Positions 52,145-63,792 are shown, counted from the stretch's first letter. The stretch is 64,000 nt of DNA from Pelagibacterium xiamenense (GCF_021166475.1 NZ_JAJOYS010000002.1:1-64000), one strand, 5' to 3'. Notes: a model not told the origin generated them from the letters alone. A program made the numbers and translations.

Positions 52145-52798
52145 TCAGCCGCGCGCGGCCCAGACCAGGCCCCGGGTGAGGATCGTGCGGATCTGCGGGA
52201 TCTCCAGTTCGTCCGCGGTATGCCCCAGCGACGAATAGAAGACGCGGCCCTTGTCGTGCGTGGTGGTGAAGACCACCGGCATTTCGACATTCCTGCGCCA
52301 GGGATGGAACTCCCCGGAAAAGGTCGTGGTGGCGAGAACTTCGACGGCCGGGTCGTAGTTGAGGTAGTACTGTTCGGACGTGTGCTCGAAGCTTTCGATG
52401 CCGGCCATGATCGGGTGGTCGGGGCGGGTAACATCGACACGGTAGGTGATGATGTTGCCCGGGTGGGAAACCCAATAGCAGCTCGCCGCGTAGCGGAACG
52501 GGACGCTGGCGCGGAAACTGGTGGCAAGGCCCATATGGTAGCCCGCAAGGCCCGTGCCGGCCTGGATCGCCTCGACAAGATTGGTCATCTTGTCTTTGGC
52601 CAGTTCGCCATCGGTGATGACGGGGACGACGAGATCGTAGGTGCCGACATCGGAAGCGCCGAGCGCGTCGTAATCGTCGGTGACGGTGACGGTAAAATTC
52701 TCGCCCGAAAGGATGTCACCGACCGTCTCGGCGCCGCGCTTGGGCGTGTGGAGTTCCATGCCGCCGTAAACGACGAGGGCCTTGCGCTGGTTTGCCAT
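52145..52798 (-). CDS. ThuA-like protein (trehalose-utilisation domain)
   Basis: 217 residues with the type-1 glutamine-amidotransferase-like ThuA fold: ALVVYGGMELHTPKRGAETVGDIL, GYHMGLATSFR, and the late HPIMAGIESFEHTSEQYYLNYDP and GRVFYSSLGHT. In known cases ThuA-type proteins help in disaccharide or glycoside breakdown. AGGAGG precedes the ATG. Last gene of the operon that starts at 63.7 kb; a 36-base gap separates it from the acyltransferase fusion. Confidence 0.8.
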   Translation of the reverse strand: MANQRKALVVYGGMELHTPKRGAETVGDILSGENFTVTVTDDYDALGASDVGTYDLVVPVITDGELAKDKMTNLVEAIQAGTGLAGYHMGLATSFRASVPFRYAASCYWVSHPGNIITYRVDVTRPDHPIMAGIESFEHTSEQYYLNYDPAVEVLATTTFSGEFHPWRRNVEMPVVFTTTHDKGRVFYSSLGHTADELEIPQIRTILTRGLVWAARG

Positions 52799-52835
52799 GC
52801 TATTGCCTCCTGATAATCCGGTACGTGGGGGCGAC

Positions 52836-54488
52836 CTAAAGCCCCAGTCCGACCGCCTGCGTCCGGTGCACGCCCCTGGGTACGAAGGCGAATGCATCGT
52901 CCAGTTTCAAGAGCTTCGCCGCCAGATGCACGACCGAAAGCCACATTTCGGTGCCCTGCAGGCTCGGCGCCTGCCCGTCGGCGAAGGGGAACCCCTCATT
53001 GTCGATCCATCGCGACGGCGCGCGGCGTATGATGGCTTCGGCGACCGCCTCGGCCTCGGCGCGGCGATGGTCCGTCTGCCCGAGGCACAGGAGGAGCGGG
53101 TGGATCGTGTCGAGGAGATTGCAGGCCGTGTAATCGGCGCCCGAAAAGCCATCATGGTTGCGATAGTTGGCCAGCACCGAGTTGATCGCGGCCTCCGGAT
53201 GGGGAACCGGCAGGCCGAACTGGGCATAGGTGCCCCGCGTCAGGCGATAGAATCCATTGACCGGTTGCAGCAGGCCCTCCGTTGCGGTCGGAGCGCCCCA
53301 AAGCCCGGTTGTTCTGTCGGCATGAAGCGCGAGCCATCCGAAAAGCGCCTCACGCGCACGGCCGGTCTCGAAATAGCGTGCGTTGAAATAAAGCGCCGTG
53401 CCGATGGCATCGACGGCGGCGCCGGCGCTCCAGGCGCGGTCCCGCCACGGCAGGGCTTCGAGCCAGGCACAAAGCGCGGGCGCATCGAGCTCGGCGGCCG
53501 CGATCCTGCGGGTCGGATGGCTGCCCAGAAGTTCGAGCGCATAGCCGGCCGAAAGGACGTTATAGAGCGCGAGCCCATCCTCGCGCAGCGGCGTACCGGG
53601 TTCGGGCAACCGGTAGGGATCGGGAAACAACCCGCTCCGTTCGTCCTGTACTGCGCGCAGGCGTTCGATGGTTGCGCCCACGTCAAGACCGTCCGGAAGC
53701 CCGCCGAAACCGGCTGCGATCTCGATGGCATCGCATAGGTGCCTGATGCTCGGGCGCACCGCGCCATCGCCCTCCCGCGACAGAAACGTCCCCTCGTGGC
53801 GGTTCTCCTCCAGGATTTGCCGCCACTGCGACTGTGCCCTGCCACCCAGTTCCGCGAGCAAAACGTCGAGGGGACGCGCGATGGGCTGCATCTTTTCCCC
53901 GCGCTTGCGGATCGGCTTGGCCGGTACGCCGCCGACGATTGTATAGGGCGGCACGTCGCGCGTGACTGTCGCGCCCGCCGCGATGACGGCGCCCTGCCCT
54001 ATTGTGACGCCGTCGACAATGACGGCGTTGGCACCCACCCAAACATCGTCGCCTATGGTGATGCCCAGCGATTCATGGGGCTGCTTGTGGATCGGCGTAT
54101 CCGGATCTTCAAAGCCGTGATTGAATCCCAGGATCGACGCATGGGAGGCGATCCGGACGTGATCGCCGCACCGGACCTTGCCCGCAATGCACGCAAAGGC
54201 GTTGACCGTGCAATGGGCGCCGAATTCGAGATCGCCCCGCACCAGCGCGTAGCCGGCGATATAGGAGCGCGCACCGAGCACCATCCGTTCGGTGAAGACC
54301 GCCGCCTCCGCCGCGATATAGGCCGTATCGTCGATCGCGGCCCCCGCGTAGCGGACCAGTTCCGCCTTGCGCGCTTTAAATTCGGGCGCGTCGATGTCCG
54401 CCTGCGTACGGTCCCACGTGAGGAACTGCAACCGCTGCGCGTGCCGATGCGGCGGCTCTTCGTCGAAATCCCCATGCGCCAAACTCAT
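52836..54488 (-). CDS. Fusion of hexapeptide-repeat acyltransferase and alpha-toroid-like domain
   Basis: 550 residues. Residues about 50-200 form a left-handed beta-helix acyltransferase of the maltose/galactoside acetyltransferase type ([70 protein letters not shown]), with the active-site-type His in FNHG. From about 245 to 540 an all-helical region follows with paired-helix repeats ([58 protein letters not shown]), as in (alpha/alpha)6 toroids of terpene cyclases or glycan lyases. ATGA overlap with the dehydrogenase gene. I know no described protein of this make-up; the substrate is probably an acetylated saccharide. Confidence 0.75.
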   Translation of the reverse strand: MSLAHGDFDEEPPHRHAQRLQFLTWDRTQADIDAPEFKARKAELVRYAGAAIDDTAYIAAEAAVFTERMVLGARSYIAGYALVRGDLEFGAHCTVNAFACIAGKVRCGDHVRIASHASILGFNHGFEDPDTPIHKQPHESLGITIGDDVWVGANAVIVDGVTIGQGAVIAAGATVTRDVPPYTIVGGVPAKPIRKRGEKMQPIARPLDVLLAELGGRAQSQWRQILEENRHEGTFLSREGDGAVRPSIRHLCDAIEIAAGFGGLPDGLDVGATIERLRAVQDERSGLFPDPYRLPEPGTPLREDGLALYNVLSAGYALELLGSHPTRRIAAAELDAPALCAWLEALPWRDRAWSAGAAVDAIGTALYFNARYFETGRAREALFGWLALHADRTTGLWGAPTATEGLLQPVNGFYRLTRGTYAQFGLPVPHPEAAINSVLANYRNHDGFSGADYTACNLLDTIHPLLLCLGQTDHRRAEAEAVAEAIIRRAPSRWIDNEGFPFADGQAPSLQGTEMWLSVVHLAAKLLKLDDAFAFVPRGVHRTQAVGLGL

Positions 54489-55492
54489 GCCAGCCGCTCC
54501 AGCAAATCCGGCTCGATGGCGTGCTGCAACGGTTCGCCTGAAACGAACCGCTCGATTTCGGCGATTGTCATCTCGCCAAGCCGTAGCCGCTCGGTCCCCC
54601 CGGCGCCCGCGACATGGGGCGTCAGAAAGACGTTGGGCAGTGAATAAAGCGGCGACCCGTCTGCGGGAATTTCCGGGTCGGTGACGTCGATGATCGCGTT
54701 GATGCGGCCGGTTTCAAGCTCGGCGACGAGCGCCGCCTCATCCACGAGCATCCCGCGCGCCGTGTTGATGAAGGTCGCCCCATCGCGCATCAGCCGCAAT
54801 TGCCGTTCGCCGATCATGTGCCGGGTCGAGGGCAAGGCCGGTGCGTGGAGCGAAACGATGTCGGATTCCGTGAGCAGCGTTTCGAGATCGACAAGCCGCG
54901 CGTGACGGGTCACGGGATCGGATTTGGCGACATAGGGATCGGCCAGGAGCACGTCGACTTCCAGAATCTGGAGGAGCTTTGCGACCTTGCGCCCGATCCG
55001 CGAGGCGCCGATAAGCCCGACCGTGCGCCGATAATTGCCGATGGGCTCGTCCATGAGCGCCCATGTCGAGCGCCGGGTGTGGTCGGCCCGATAGAGGTCG
55101 CGCAGTTCGAAGACGCGCTTGTTGGCGAAAATGATCGCCGCCAGCGTGAATTCGGCTACGGGAACGGCGTTGGCGTCCGCCGCGTGCGTCACCGCGATGC
55201 CCGCGGCATAGGCGGCCGGGTCGATCGTGTATTTCACCGTTCCGGCGGCGTGGGCGATCAGCTTGAGCCGCGGCGCCTGCCGCAAGACATCGGCCCCGAC
55301 ATAGGGCGCCCCCCAGCCGGTGACCAGAATGTCGGCTTCGGCCAGAAGCGCGCGCGCCTCGGGGGTGCTGAAATCCTCGATCGGGGCGCGCGAAAGGATG
55401 TCGCAACTCGCCGCGAGCCGGTCGAGCGACCGGTCGTTGAAGACATGAAGGGTCTTTTCCGCCGCCATGGCGAGGACTACACGCGGCCGCAT
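54485..55492 (-). CDS. D-2-hydroxyacid dehydrogenase (SerA/GhrB-like)
   Basis: 335 residues. NAD site [17 protein letters not shown], then [14 protein letters not shown] region, catalytic Arg in [14 protein letters not shown], Glu/Asp in [11 protein letters not shown] and the catalytic His in [11 protein letters not shown]. It should reduce or oxidise a 2-keto/2-hydroxy acid. The ATG at 55490-55492 shares one base with the DUF2264 stop (TGATG); the longer open frame is shadow. Homologues accompany uronate or sugar-acid pathways. Confidence 0.85.
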   Translation of the reverse strand: MRPRVVLAMAAEKTLHVFNDRSLDRLAASCDILSRAPIEDFSTPEARALLAEADILVTGWGAPYVGADVLRQAPRLKLIAHAAGTVKYTIDPAAYAAGIAVTHAADANAVPVAEFTLAAIIFANKRVFELRDLYRADHTRRSTWALMDEPIGNYRRTVGLIGASRIGRKVAKLLQILEVDVLLADPYVAKSDPVTRHARLVDLETLLTESDIVSLHAPALPSTRHMIGERQLRLMRDGATFINTARGMLVDEAALVAELETGRINAIIDVTDPEIPADGSPLYSLPNVFLTPHVAGAGGTERLRLGEMTIAEIERFVSGEPLQHAIEPDLLERLA

Positions 55493-57339
55493 CAGAAACG
55501 CTCCGGAACGTCGATGGCGCTCACCGTTACGCCCTCGCGCGCAAAAAGCGCCTCGAGTTCGGAAAGGTCCGGTGCCACGGGCGGATCGCCCGGATCGGTC
55601 CCCGCCGGTGCGGCGGCGACGGCGGTTGCGAGCACTGTTGTGCCTGGAGCAATCTCGCCGAGCAGTTGCGGCACGATCGTCTTGCCAACGATGAGGTTGG
55701 TGTTGGGCAGCGCGCGCTGGTTGCGCCCCTGCCGCCGATTGCCCTCCGAGAGGTCGTGGATGAGGCTGACGTCGGTCGCCGAGCGCGCCTCGGCCAGCCC
55801 GGACCCCTCCTGGCACACATCCGCATCGAGATCCGCCCGCCCGATTGCGAACCCGCCCTCGGTGGTGTGCAGGGCCCGCGGCGTTTCGATCCGGTGTATC
55901 CGCACGTGCCAGTGCACCGCGGGCACGAGCCAGGTTTCGACCGTAACGTCGTCCCACGGCTTCCACCGCGCGTAGAGCGTCTTGTGCGCGATTTGCGCGA
56001 CCTCGTTGCTCTCGCGCACCCGGTAGTGGCGCATGTCGTCCGAAAGCGCCAGCATGCCGTCGAAGGCGCCGCTTAGATACGCGCGCTCGTCCGCCTCGAC
56101 GGAAAACCCGTAGCGCGAGGAGTAGACGAACTTCGCGTATTTCTCCGCACCGTGCCGCATCTGGTAGTTCTGTTGCCCGGACGAGAGCGCGACCACGTTG
56201 CCCTTCTGCTGCATCATCACCATCCCCGGGTGCTTGAGCGGAACCGGCGGCTTGACCGCCTCCGCCGGCGTCTCATCGGCCTGCCAGAACGGATGGTCTT
56301 CGGAGAGCGCCAGCGGCAGGAACGCCTTGAGTGCCCAGTAGGGGGAGCCGGCGGAATTGTAGCTCTCGCTCATCAGCAGGTTCGGATAGCCGTAGCCGAT
56401 CGAGAGTACGCCGTCGCGGTCCGCGATCGGATGGCGTGACCACCACCGCAAATGGCGCAGGAAGTGCCCCTTGATCTCGCCCCAGGGCAACGCCTCGAGA
56501 TCGGCGAAAGCGAGTGCGGCCCATATGCCGCCACAGGCGAACCGGTAGGTGAGACTGCGTCCGAAGGCCAGCGTTCCGCCCTCGTCGTCGAACCAGTGCC
56601 TGATGTCTTTGGCAAAGAGCGCGGCGCGTTTGCGATAGGCGGCCGCGCGCGGATCGCCGGGCTTGGCGAGCTTGGCGTAGATGAGGCCGTAAAAATGCAT
56701 CGCGAAGGGGATGTAATGGTCGATCCGGCGGACGTTGCCGTCGCGGTACCAGCCATCACCGAGGTAGAACCCGTCGAGTTCGTCAAGATATTGCTCGGTG
56801 AGGCTTCTATCGAAGTCGACGCCGACGCGCTCGAGACCCATGTCGACAAGAATGCGGAAGAATTTCCAGTTGTTGTCGGCGTAGGGATATTGGCGGATGC
56901 CCTTGAGGTACGTGGCGATGTTGTCCTTGGCGCGCTGGGGCAACGGGTCCCAGACGTGCTCGGGCACCATCCGCAAGGTGAACCCGATCGCGGCCATTTC
57001 GACCATGCGCTGGTCGGTGCGTTTGACCTCGCCCCAATATTCGGGGTGTTCGGGGTCCATGCCGTTGGCGAGGCCCTCGCGGTAGCGGTCCCAATGATCG
57101 AACGCGCCGCCGCCGGCCGCAAAGGGCGTCACGCCCCAAAGCGGGCGCGCGAAGCCTTCGACGTCGGCGGCGATCCGGTCGAAATGCGCAGCGGTACCGC
57201 TCAGGCGGACCCGCGCATGGCCTTCCGAAAAGTAGGGGAGAAGCGGATTGAACAGGTCGTTGAGCGCCTTTGCAACGTCTGCCCGCGTCTTGAGCGGGTT
57301 GCCGGTAAGGGGATTGGCGCTGGCGGGATCGTATATCAT
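55492..57339 (-). CDS. DUF2264-family protein
   Basis: 615 residues. Long Trp/Tyr-rich N-terminal helical region (ARPLWGVTPFAAGGG, WDRYREGLANGMDPEHPEYWG, PYADNNWKFFRILVDMGLERVG, YLGDGWYRDGN) matches DUF2264, thought to be an alpha-toroid fold related to glycan lyases or hydrolases; a beta-rich part follows after about 390. No signal peptide, so it acts in the cytoplasm. Start at 57339, 3 bases behind the ATPase stop. It probably acts on the imported oligosaccharide. Catalytic residues not identified. Confidence 0.8.
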   Translation of the reverse strand: MIYDPASANPLTGNPLKTRADVAKALNDLFNPLLPYFSEGHARVRLSGTAAHFDRIAADVEGFARPLWGVTPFAAGGGAFDHWDRYREGLANGMDPEHPEYWGEVKRTDQRMVEMAAIGFTLRMVPEHVWDPLPQRAKDNIATYLKGIRQYPYADNNWKFFRILVDMGLERVGVDFDRSLTEQYLDELDGFYLGDGWYRDGNVRRIDHYIPFAMHFYGLIYAKLAKPGDPRAAAYRKRAALFAKDIRHWFDDEGGTLAFGRSLTYRFACGGIWAALAFADLEALPWGEIKGHFLRHLRWWSRHPIADRDGVLSIGYGYPNLLMSESYNSAGSPYWALKAFLPLALSEDHPFWQADETPAEAVKPPVPLKHPGMVMMQQKGNVVALSSGQQNYQMRHGAEKYAKFVYSSRYGFSVEADERAYLSGAFDGMLALSDDMRHYRVRESNEVAQIAHKTLYARWKPWDDVTVETWLVPAVHWHVRIHRIETPRALHTTEGGFAIGRADLDADVCQEGSGLAEARSATDVSLIHDLSEGNRRQGRNQRALPNTNLIVGKTIVPQLLGEIAPGTTVLATAVAAAPAGTDPGDPPVAPDLSELEALFAREGVTVSAIDVPERF

Positions 57340-58373
<1,034 letters not shown>

Positions 58374-58377
<4 letters not shown>

Positions 58378-59462
58378 GCGCGATCTCCCTCGATTGCGGG
58401 CACGCCCGGCTGAAGGATGCCTTCGACCCTCGGCGCGTCCTCGTGGGTCAAAAGGTGACAGCGGGCCCAATGGCCCTCGCCCGCTGGCGTGCGCCCGGGG
58501 TGAACGCTGGAACACGGGGCAAAGGCATGCGGGCAGCGCGTGGTGAAGGCGCACCCTTCGGGTCTGTTCCGGGGGGACGGCACGTTGCCCTGAATGGGAT
58601 TGAGCCGCTCGCGCTGCGCGCGCCGCGTCATGCGCGGGATCGAGCTCATCAGCGCGCGGGTATATGGGTGCTGGGGGGCGCGGAAGACGTCGAAGACGTT
58701 TCCCTGCTCCACCACGTCGCCCAGATACATGACGGCCACCTCGTCCGCGATCTCGGCCACGACGCCGAGGTCGTGGGTGATAAAGAGCATGGCCATGCCG
58801 TATTCGGCCTGCAGCGCGCGCAACAGATCGAGGATCTGCGCCTGGGTCGTGACGTCGAGCGCGGTCGTGGGCTCATCGGCGATCAGAAGATCCGGCTTGC
58901 ACGCGAGCGCCATGGCGATCATGGCGCGTTGCCTCAGCCCGCCCGAGAGTTGGAACGGATAGGAATCCGCGCGCTGGCGCGGACCGGGAATGCCGACCTG
59001 GTCGAGGAGTTCGACGGTCCGCTCGCGGGCCGACTTCTGCTCGACGTCGTCGTGCAGCATGATCATCTCGTCGATCTGATCCCCGATGGTGTGAACCGGC
59101 GAGAGCGAGCTCATGGGCTCCTGAAAGATCATCGAGATCCTGTTGCCGCGGATAGACCGCATCGCCTTGCTGTCGGATCCAAGCGCGGCGATATCGGTCG
59201 GCTCCCCGCCATCGGCGGAAAAGAGAATCCGGCCGTGATCGATGCGGGCGTTCTTGTCCAGAAGCCGCAGGATGGCGCGCGCGGTGACCGATTTCCCGCA
59301 TCCGCTCTCACCCACCAGCGCGAGGGTCTTGCCGCGGGTCAGGGTGAAATCGACCTGCCTTACCGCCTCGATGTCGGCTTCGTCGGGGGACGAGAAAACG
59401 ATGTTGACGTTTTCCATCCGCAGGAGGGTTTCATTAGCGTCCATAGGGGTCAGCGGCGTCAC
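58374..59462 (-). CDS. Opp/Dpp-type ABC transporter ATP-binding protein (DppD-like)
   Basis: 362 residues. Walker [12 protein letters not shown]-loop [19 protein letters not shown], signature [16 protein letters not shown] (GL instead of GQ), Walker [13 protein letters not shown], switch [10 protein letters not shown]-terminal [15 protein letters not shown] Cys domain. GTG at 59462 is the start because AGGAGA lies about 8 bases upstream; the ATG at 59444 lacks one. It overlaps the permease gene by 29 bases. Confidence 0.9.
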
Positions 59463-60588
59463 GGAGGCCGTCTCCTAGAAAGTTCATGGCAAGGATTGCG
59501 ACAACAACGACGATGCCCGGAGACAGGAGCCACGGCGCACCCGCAAGGGTCCGGATGTTCTGGGCGTCCTGCAACAGCGTGCCCCAGCTCACGATCGGCG
59601 CCTGGAGGCCGAGCCCGAGGAACGACAGCGCCGTCTCGGCGAGGATCATGCCGGGGATGGCCAGCGTCGTGGCGGCGATGATGTGGCTCATGAACGAGGG
59701 CACCATGTGCCGCACGATAATGCGGTAGTCCGACGCGCCGTCGAGTTGCGCCGCGGTGACGAAATCCTCGGTCCTCAGCGCAAGGAAGCGGCCGCGCACG
59801 ACGCGGGCGAGTTCCGTCCAGCCCAACAGCGAAAGGATCAGGGTGATCGCGAAATAGGTCTGAAGCGGCCCCCAGTCCCGCGGCAGCGCGGCGGCGAGCC
59901 CCAGCCAGAGCGGGATCGTGGGCAGTGAGCGGATGAATTCGATGACCCGCTGGACCGCGCCGTCGAACCAGCCACCGTAATAGCCAGAGAACCCGCCGAT
60001 TATGACGCCGAACACAAGGCTCAAAACCACACCCACGAGCCCGATCGAGAGCGAAATGCGGGTGCCGTGGATCAACCGGCTCAACTGGTCGCGCCCGAGC
60101 CGGTCGGCGCCGATCACATAGAGCGGCGCGTCGGGTTCCACGGTGCCGAAGAGCTTGTGCTGCATCGGGATGAAGCCCAGGAGCCTGTACGGTTCGGATT
60201 CGACGAAGAAACCGAGCGGATGGCGCACTTCGGGATCGATGGTGAAGACGCGACGGAGCGCTTCGGGGTCGATCTCGGTCTTGTAGCCGTTGACGTAGGG
60301 CCCGAAATGCCAGCTTCCGTCCGGGTCGACCGCCACGAAATGGATACCCTGAGGCGGCGCGTAGGTGTAGCGCGGGTTATAGGTGCTCGCATCCATCGGC
60401 GCGATGAATTCCGCGAAGACCGCCACGAGGTAAAAAAGCACGACAATCCAGAGACTTACGAAAGCAAGCTGATGTTGCTTGAAGCGGCGCCAGGTCATCC
60501 GCACCTGGGACTCCCGGCCTGTCGGGGCGCGCCTTTCTGCGCTCGCTTCCGGCTCGGCGGCAACGGGAACGTGGGTTGTGACGGCCAT
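59434..60588 (-). CDS. Opp/Dpp-type ABC transporter permease (DppC-like, long form)
   Basis: 384 residues. After the first helix there is a large periplasmic insert of about 110 residues (YTYAPPQGIHFVAVDPDGSWHFGPYVNG) before the DppC signature LYVIGADRLGRDQLSRLIHGTRISLSIG. EAA loop DFVTAAQLDGASDYRIIVRHMVPSFM and SFLGLGLQAPIVSWG follow. GGAGGGC precedes the ATG. The insert is typical of oligosaccharide-type members of this family. Confidence 0.92.
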   Translation of the reverse strand: MAVTTHVPVAAEPEASAERRAPTGRESQVRMTWRRFKQHQLAFVSLWIVVLFYLVAVFAEFIAPMDASTYNPRYTYAPPQGIHFVAVDPDGSWHFGPYVNGYKTEIDPEALRRVFTIDPEVRHPLGFFVESEPYRLLGFIPMQHKLFGTVEPDAPLYVIGADRLGRDQLSRLIHGTRISLSIGLVGVVLSLVFGVIIGGFSGYYGGWFDGAVQRVIEFIRSLPTIPLWLGLAAALPRDWGPLQTYFAITLILSLLGWTELARVVRGRFLALRTEDFVTAAQLDGASDYRIIVRHMVPSFMSHIIAATTLAIPGMILAETALSFLGLGLQAPIVSWGTLLQDAQNIRTLAGAPWLLSPGIVVVVAILAMNFLGDGLRDAADPYGR

Positions 60589-60589
60589 C

Positions 60590-61579
60590 TTAGCGCCCTC
60601 CATACCGAATGCGGGGGTCGATCCAGGCAAGGATCAGGTCGGAGATGAGCGTGCCGATGACCGTGAGAATGCCCAAAAGCATGATGATCGCGCCGGCCAG
60701 ATACATGTCCTGCGTGGTCAGTGACTTGAGCAGCAGCGGCCCGGCGGTCGGCAGGTTCATGACCACGGAAACCACGACCGAGCTCGAAACGAGAGTCGGC
60801 AGCAGCCAGCCAATGGTCGAAACCAGCGGATTGAGCGCCACGCGCACCGGGTATTTGAGGATGGCCCGCCATTCGGGCAGGCCCTTCGAGCGCGCCGTCA
60901 CGACATAGGGCTTGGTCAACTCGTCGAGCAGGTTGGCGCGCATCACACGGATGAGCTGCGCGGTACCCGCCGTCGCCAGCACCAGCACCGGCGCCCAGGC
61001 ATGGGCAAGGAAATCGAGAATGCGCTCGAGGTTCCAGGGACTGCCCTCGAGATCGGGGGAAAAAAGCCCACCGAGTGTCTGCCCGAAATAGACGTACCAC
61101 AGGTACATCAGAACGAGCGCGAAGAGGAAATTGGGGATGGCGAGGCCGATGAACCCGCCAATGGTCGCGAGATAATCGCCCAGCGAATATTTGCGCACCG
61201 CAGCATAGATGCCGATGGGCAGGGCGACGAGCCACATCACGAGAATGGCCAGCCCCTCGAGCAGGATCGAATTGCCCAGCCGCCCCCAGATGAGATCGGT
61301 CACCGGCGCTTTCCACTCGAAGCTTTCGCCGAAATCGCCCTGAACAATGCCGCCGATCCATTTGAAATACTGGATGACATAGGGATCATCGAGGCCATAG
61401 CGCTCGCGCAAGGCGGCGATGGTTTCCGGGTTGATCCTGTCGCCCGCGGCGCTCAGTGACGCCATATAGCTTGTGAGATAGTCGCCCGGCGGCAACTGGA
61501 TGATGGCGAATGCCACGAACGACACCGCCCAGATGGTCAACACCATCGCAATGAGCCGTCGAAAGAGAAAGCTGAGCAT
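60590..61579 (-). CDS. Opp/Dpp-type ABC transporter permease (DppB-like)
   Basis: 329 residues. Start MLSFLFRRLIAMVLTIWAVSFVAFAIIQLPPGD; EAA loop YVVTARSKGLPEWRAILKYPVRVALNPL. A second possible ATG at 61627 would add 16 residues (MSVIKNEPDVRESIRA); neither has a perfect ribosome-binding site. It follows the binding-protein gene after 172 bases and is 1 base from the DppC-like gene. Confidence 0.9.
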   Translation of the reverse strand: MLSFLFRRLIAMVLTIWAVSFVAFAIIQLPPGDYLTSYMASLSAAGDRINPETIAALRERYGLDDPYVIQYFKWIGGIVQGDFGESFEWKAPVTDLIWGRLGNSILLEGLAILVMWLVALPIGIYAAVRKYSLGDYLATIGGFIGLAIPNFLFALVLMYLWYVYFGQTLGGLFSPDLEGSPWNLERILDFLAHAWAPVLVLATAGTAQLIRVMRANLLDELTKPYVVTARSKGLPEWRAILKYPVRVALNPLVSTIGWLLPTLVSSSVVVSVVMNLPTAGPLLLKSLTTQDMYLAGAIIMLLGILTVIGTLISDLILAWIDPRIRYGGR

Positions 61580-61751
61580 GGCTCTTATGGACTCCCGCAC
61601 ATCCGGTTCGTTTTTGATTACGGACATCCAGCAGGCGGCGCGCCGGATCGCTGCCGGTTGAGGGCGCTGCCTTGCCTGATCCCCGTCGATGCCTTCCCAA
61701 GGTCCCCCCGCGGCCCGAAGACCGCGAAGGGCACTCCCGGGAGGAGAGTCG

Positions 61752-63686
61752 TTACTCGAAATACCACTGGAACGGATCGTACGGCGCCGGTGTGGGGAAC
61801 AACCACGCCTGCTTCATCTCGTCAGGGACATTCCGCAGGTTGTTTTTGGCGATGTAGTAGCCGTTCGGCACAAGGCTCACCCCGACCAGCGGGAACTGTT
61901 CCTTGGCAATGTCGAGGATCTCGACCATCAGGCGTTCCTGTTCGGCGGGATCGCCGGACGCCTTGAGCTGGTCATAGAGCTCCATCTGCTCGCGGGCCCA
62001 CTCGGCCGGCTCCTCGGCAATTTCCGGATCCGTACCGTTGTACCAGGCCTGCCAGGCAAAGGCCCAGACGGACTCGGCGTTGGCGGGGAAATAGTAGCGT
62101 GGCTCCTGAACGACATCGAGACCGCCATCGCCAGCCCAGACCTGCGCGTCGAAGTCGAGGCTCGGGCGCTTGTCGTAAAACAGCGTCCTGTCGATATTGT
62201 TGATCTCCATGTCGATGCCGACTTCCGCAAGCTGGAGCTGCATGAGTTCGAGAATATCGAGCCATTCCGGCTGCAGGGCAGAGATGACGTCGACGGCAAT
62301 CGACACCGGCTCGCCATTGCTCATCAGTCGAATACCCTGCCCGTTGGTCTCGGTCAGCCCCGCCGCTTCGAGGTGCTGAACGGCCAGTTCGGGATCGTAT
62401 TCGGTGTACTGCTTGGCCATTTCCTCATCGTAGAACTGCGATTCGGGACGCGGCGCGGGCTGGAACGGCTCACCCTGGCTCGTGAACACCGCATCGATGA
62501 TCTCCTGGCGGTTGAGCGCGTGCGAGAGCCCGATCCGGAAATCGCGGTTATTGAAGAGCGCGTTCATCTCGGGATCGGGATGATTGAGGTTGAGCTGCAG
62601 CACAAGCGAGGTCGAGCGCGACTGCACTTCGGTGCCCAGCCTGTAGTCCCCCGCTTCCTGACCGTCGAAAAAGATCGGGCGGTTCGCTACGGTCGCGATG
62701 TGGCGATCGGTAAAATCGATCTCGCCGTTGAGCGCCATGAGCGTGATTTCCTCGGTGCTCTCGCTCACCCGCATCTCGAGCCGATCGATGTAGGGAAGCT
62801 GGTTCCCCTCGGTATCGACCTTCCAATAGTAGGGATTGCGCTCAAAGACGACGCGGCTTGCGGTGCCCGTCCAGGGTTCGGTCACCACCCAGGCGTTCAT
62901 GAACGGCAGATCGAGATTGGCCCAGCGCTGGGTTTCCTGACCCCAGGCACATTTGTCCTCCATCATGAACGCCCAGCCCTCATAGCCCTCGTCGGCCGCC
63001 ATTTGCTCGGCCTCGGGATTGTAGGGGGGGTAGAATTGCGAGCAGTACGCTTTTTGAAGCGATACGAGCGTCGAACCATTGACGCTGGCAAGTTCGTCGA
63101 GCAGCAAGCCCTTGGGGTTTTCGAATGTAAACGTGAACGTTGTTTCGTCGACGACCTCAACGGTCATCGGATTGCCCGGATCGGTCATGAACGTGCCGCC
63201 CACCGGATAATCGGGGTCCTGCACAAGTTCCACGGCAAAGGCGATATCCGCGCTTGTGAACGGCGTACCGTCCGACCATTTGAGCCCTTCGCGCAGATGG
63301 AAGGTATACTGGGTCGCGTCGTCATTGACCTCCCAGCTTTCCGCAAGGTTGGGAATGACCTCGTCCCATGCCCGGTTGTAGCGGACCAGCCCGTCATACA
63401 TCACCGTGCGCGCGATCCAGGCGTTATCGCCGGTCCCGCGCAAAGCGGATCGCCAGGTACCCCCGTACTCCCCCACGTTGTCGACCGGTTCGACGACCAG
63501 AGGATTGTCCGGCAGCCGCTCCTCCACAGGCGGCAGCGTGCCATCCTCGACCAGAGCGTCAAGCATGGGCGCCTGCTGCTGCGCATAGGCAGGCGCCGCA
63601 ATAAGCGCAACCGCAGTGGTCATGACCGCGGCGAGCCGGAACGCGTGGACGCCCCTGCGCGAACGCGGGTTGAAGAGATATGTCAT
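61752..63686 (-). CDS. Opp-type ABC transporter substrate-binding protein, large form
   Basis: 644 residues, a long family 5 binding protein with a signal region to about residue 35 (cleavage near AYAQQ). LPDNPLVVEPVDNVGEYGGTWR, YTFHLREGLKWSDGTPFTSADIAFAVE and RIGLSHALNRQEIIDAVF are family marks. This larger form is common for oligosaccharide importers that lie beside glycan-breaking enzymes. GGGAGG precedes the ATG at 63686. First gene of the nine-gene leftward run. Confidence 0.9.
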   Translation of the reverse strand: MTYLFNPRSRRGVHAFRLAAVMTTAVALIAAPAYAQQQAPMLDALVEDGTLPPVEERLPDNPLVVEPVDNVGEYGGTWRSALRGTGDNAWIARTVMYDGLVRYNRAWDEVIPNLAESWEVNDDATQYTFHLREGLKWSDGTPFTSADIAFAVELVQDPDYPVGGTFMTDPGNPMTVEVVDETTFTFTFENPKGLLLDELASVNGSTLVSLQKAYCSQFYPPYNPEAEQMAADEGYEGWAFMMEDKCAWGQETQRWANLDLPFMNAWVVTEPWTGTASRVVFERNPYYWKVDTEGNQLPYIDRLEMRVSESTEEITLMALNGEIDFTDRHIATVANRPIFFDGQEAGDYRLGTEVQSRSTSLVLQLNLNHPDPEMNALFNNRDFRIGLSHALNRQEIIDAVFTSQGEPFQPAPRPESQFYDEEMAKQYTEYDPELAVQHLEAAGLTETNGQGIRLMSNGEPVSIAVDVISALQPEWLDILELMQLQLAEVGIDMEINNIDRTLFYDKRPSLDFDAQVWAGDGGLDVVQEPRYYFPANAESVWAFAWQAWYNGTDPEIAEEPAEWAREQMELYDQLKASGDPAEQERLMVEILDIAKEQFPLVGVSLVPNGYYIAKNNLRNVPDEMKQAWLFPTPAPYDPFQWYFE

Positions 63687-63752
63687 GTCGTATTCCTCCC
63701 TCGAGGCCATGGCTGGGCCTCACTCCGTTTACGAACGTCGCAAACGCTAGTT

Positions 63753-63792
63753 GCAAATTTGCGGGATTTCAACCTTATTGCACAAATTTGCG
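63753..63792. promoter_or_regulatory. Paired AAATTTGCG palindromes upstream of the large binding-protein gene
   Basis: GCAAATTTGC (63753-63762) is a perfect palindrome. CAAATTTG (63783-63790), within TTGCACAAATTTGCG, repeats its core. Centres are 29 bases apart. They sit 70-100 bases upstream of the ATG at 63686 and could be operators for a GntR, LacI or ROK-type regulator outside the window. Confidence 0.5.
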
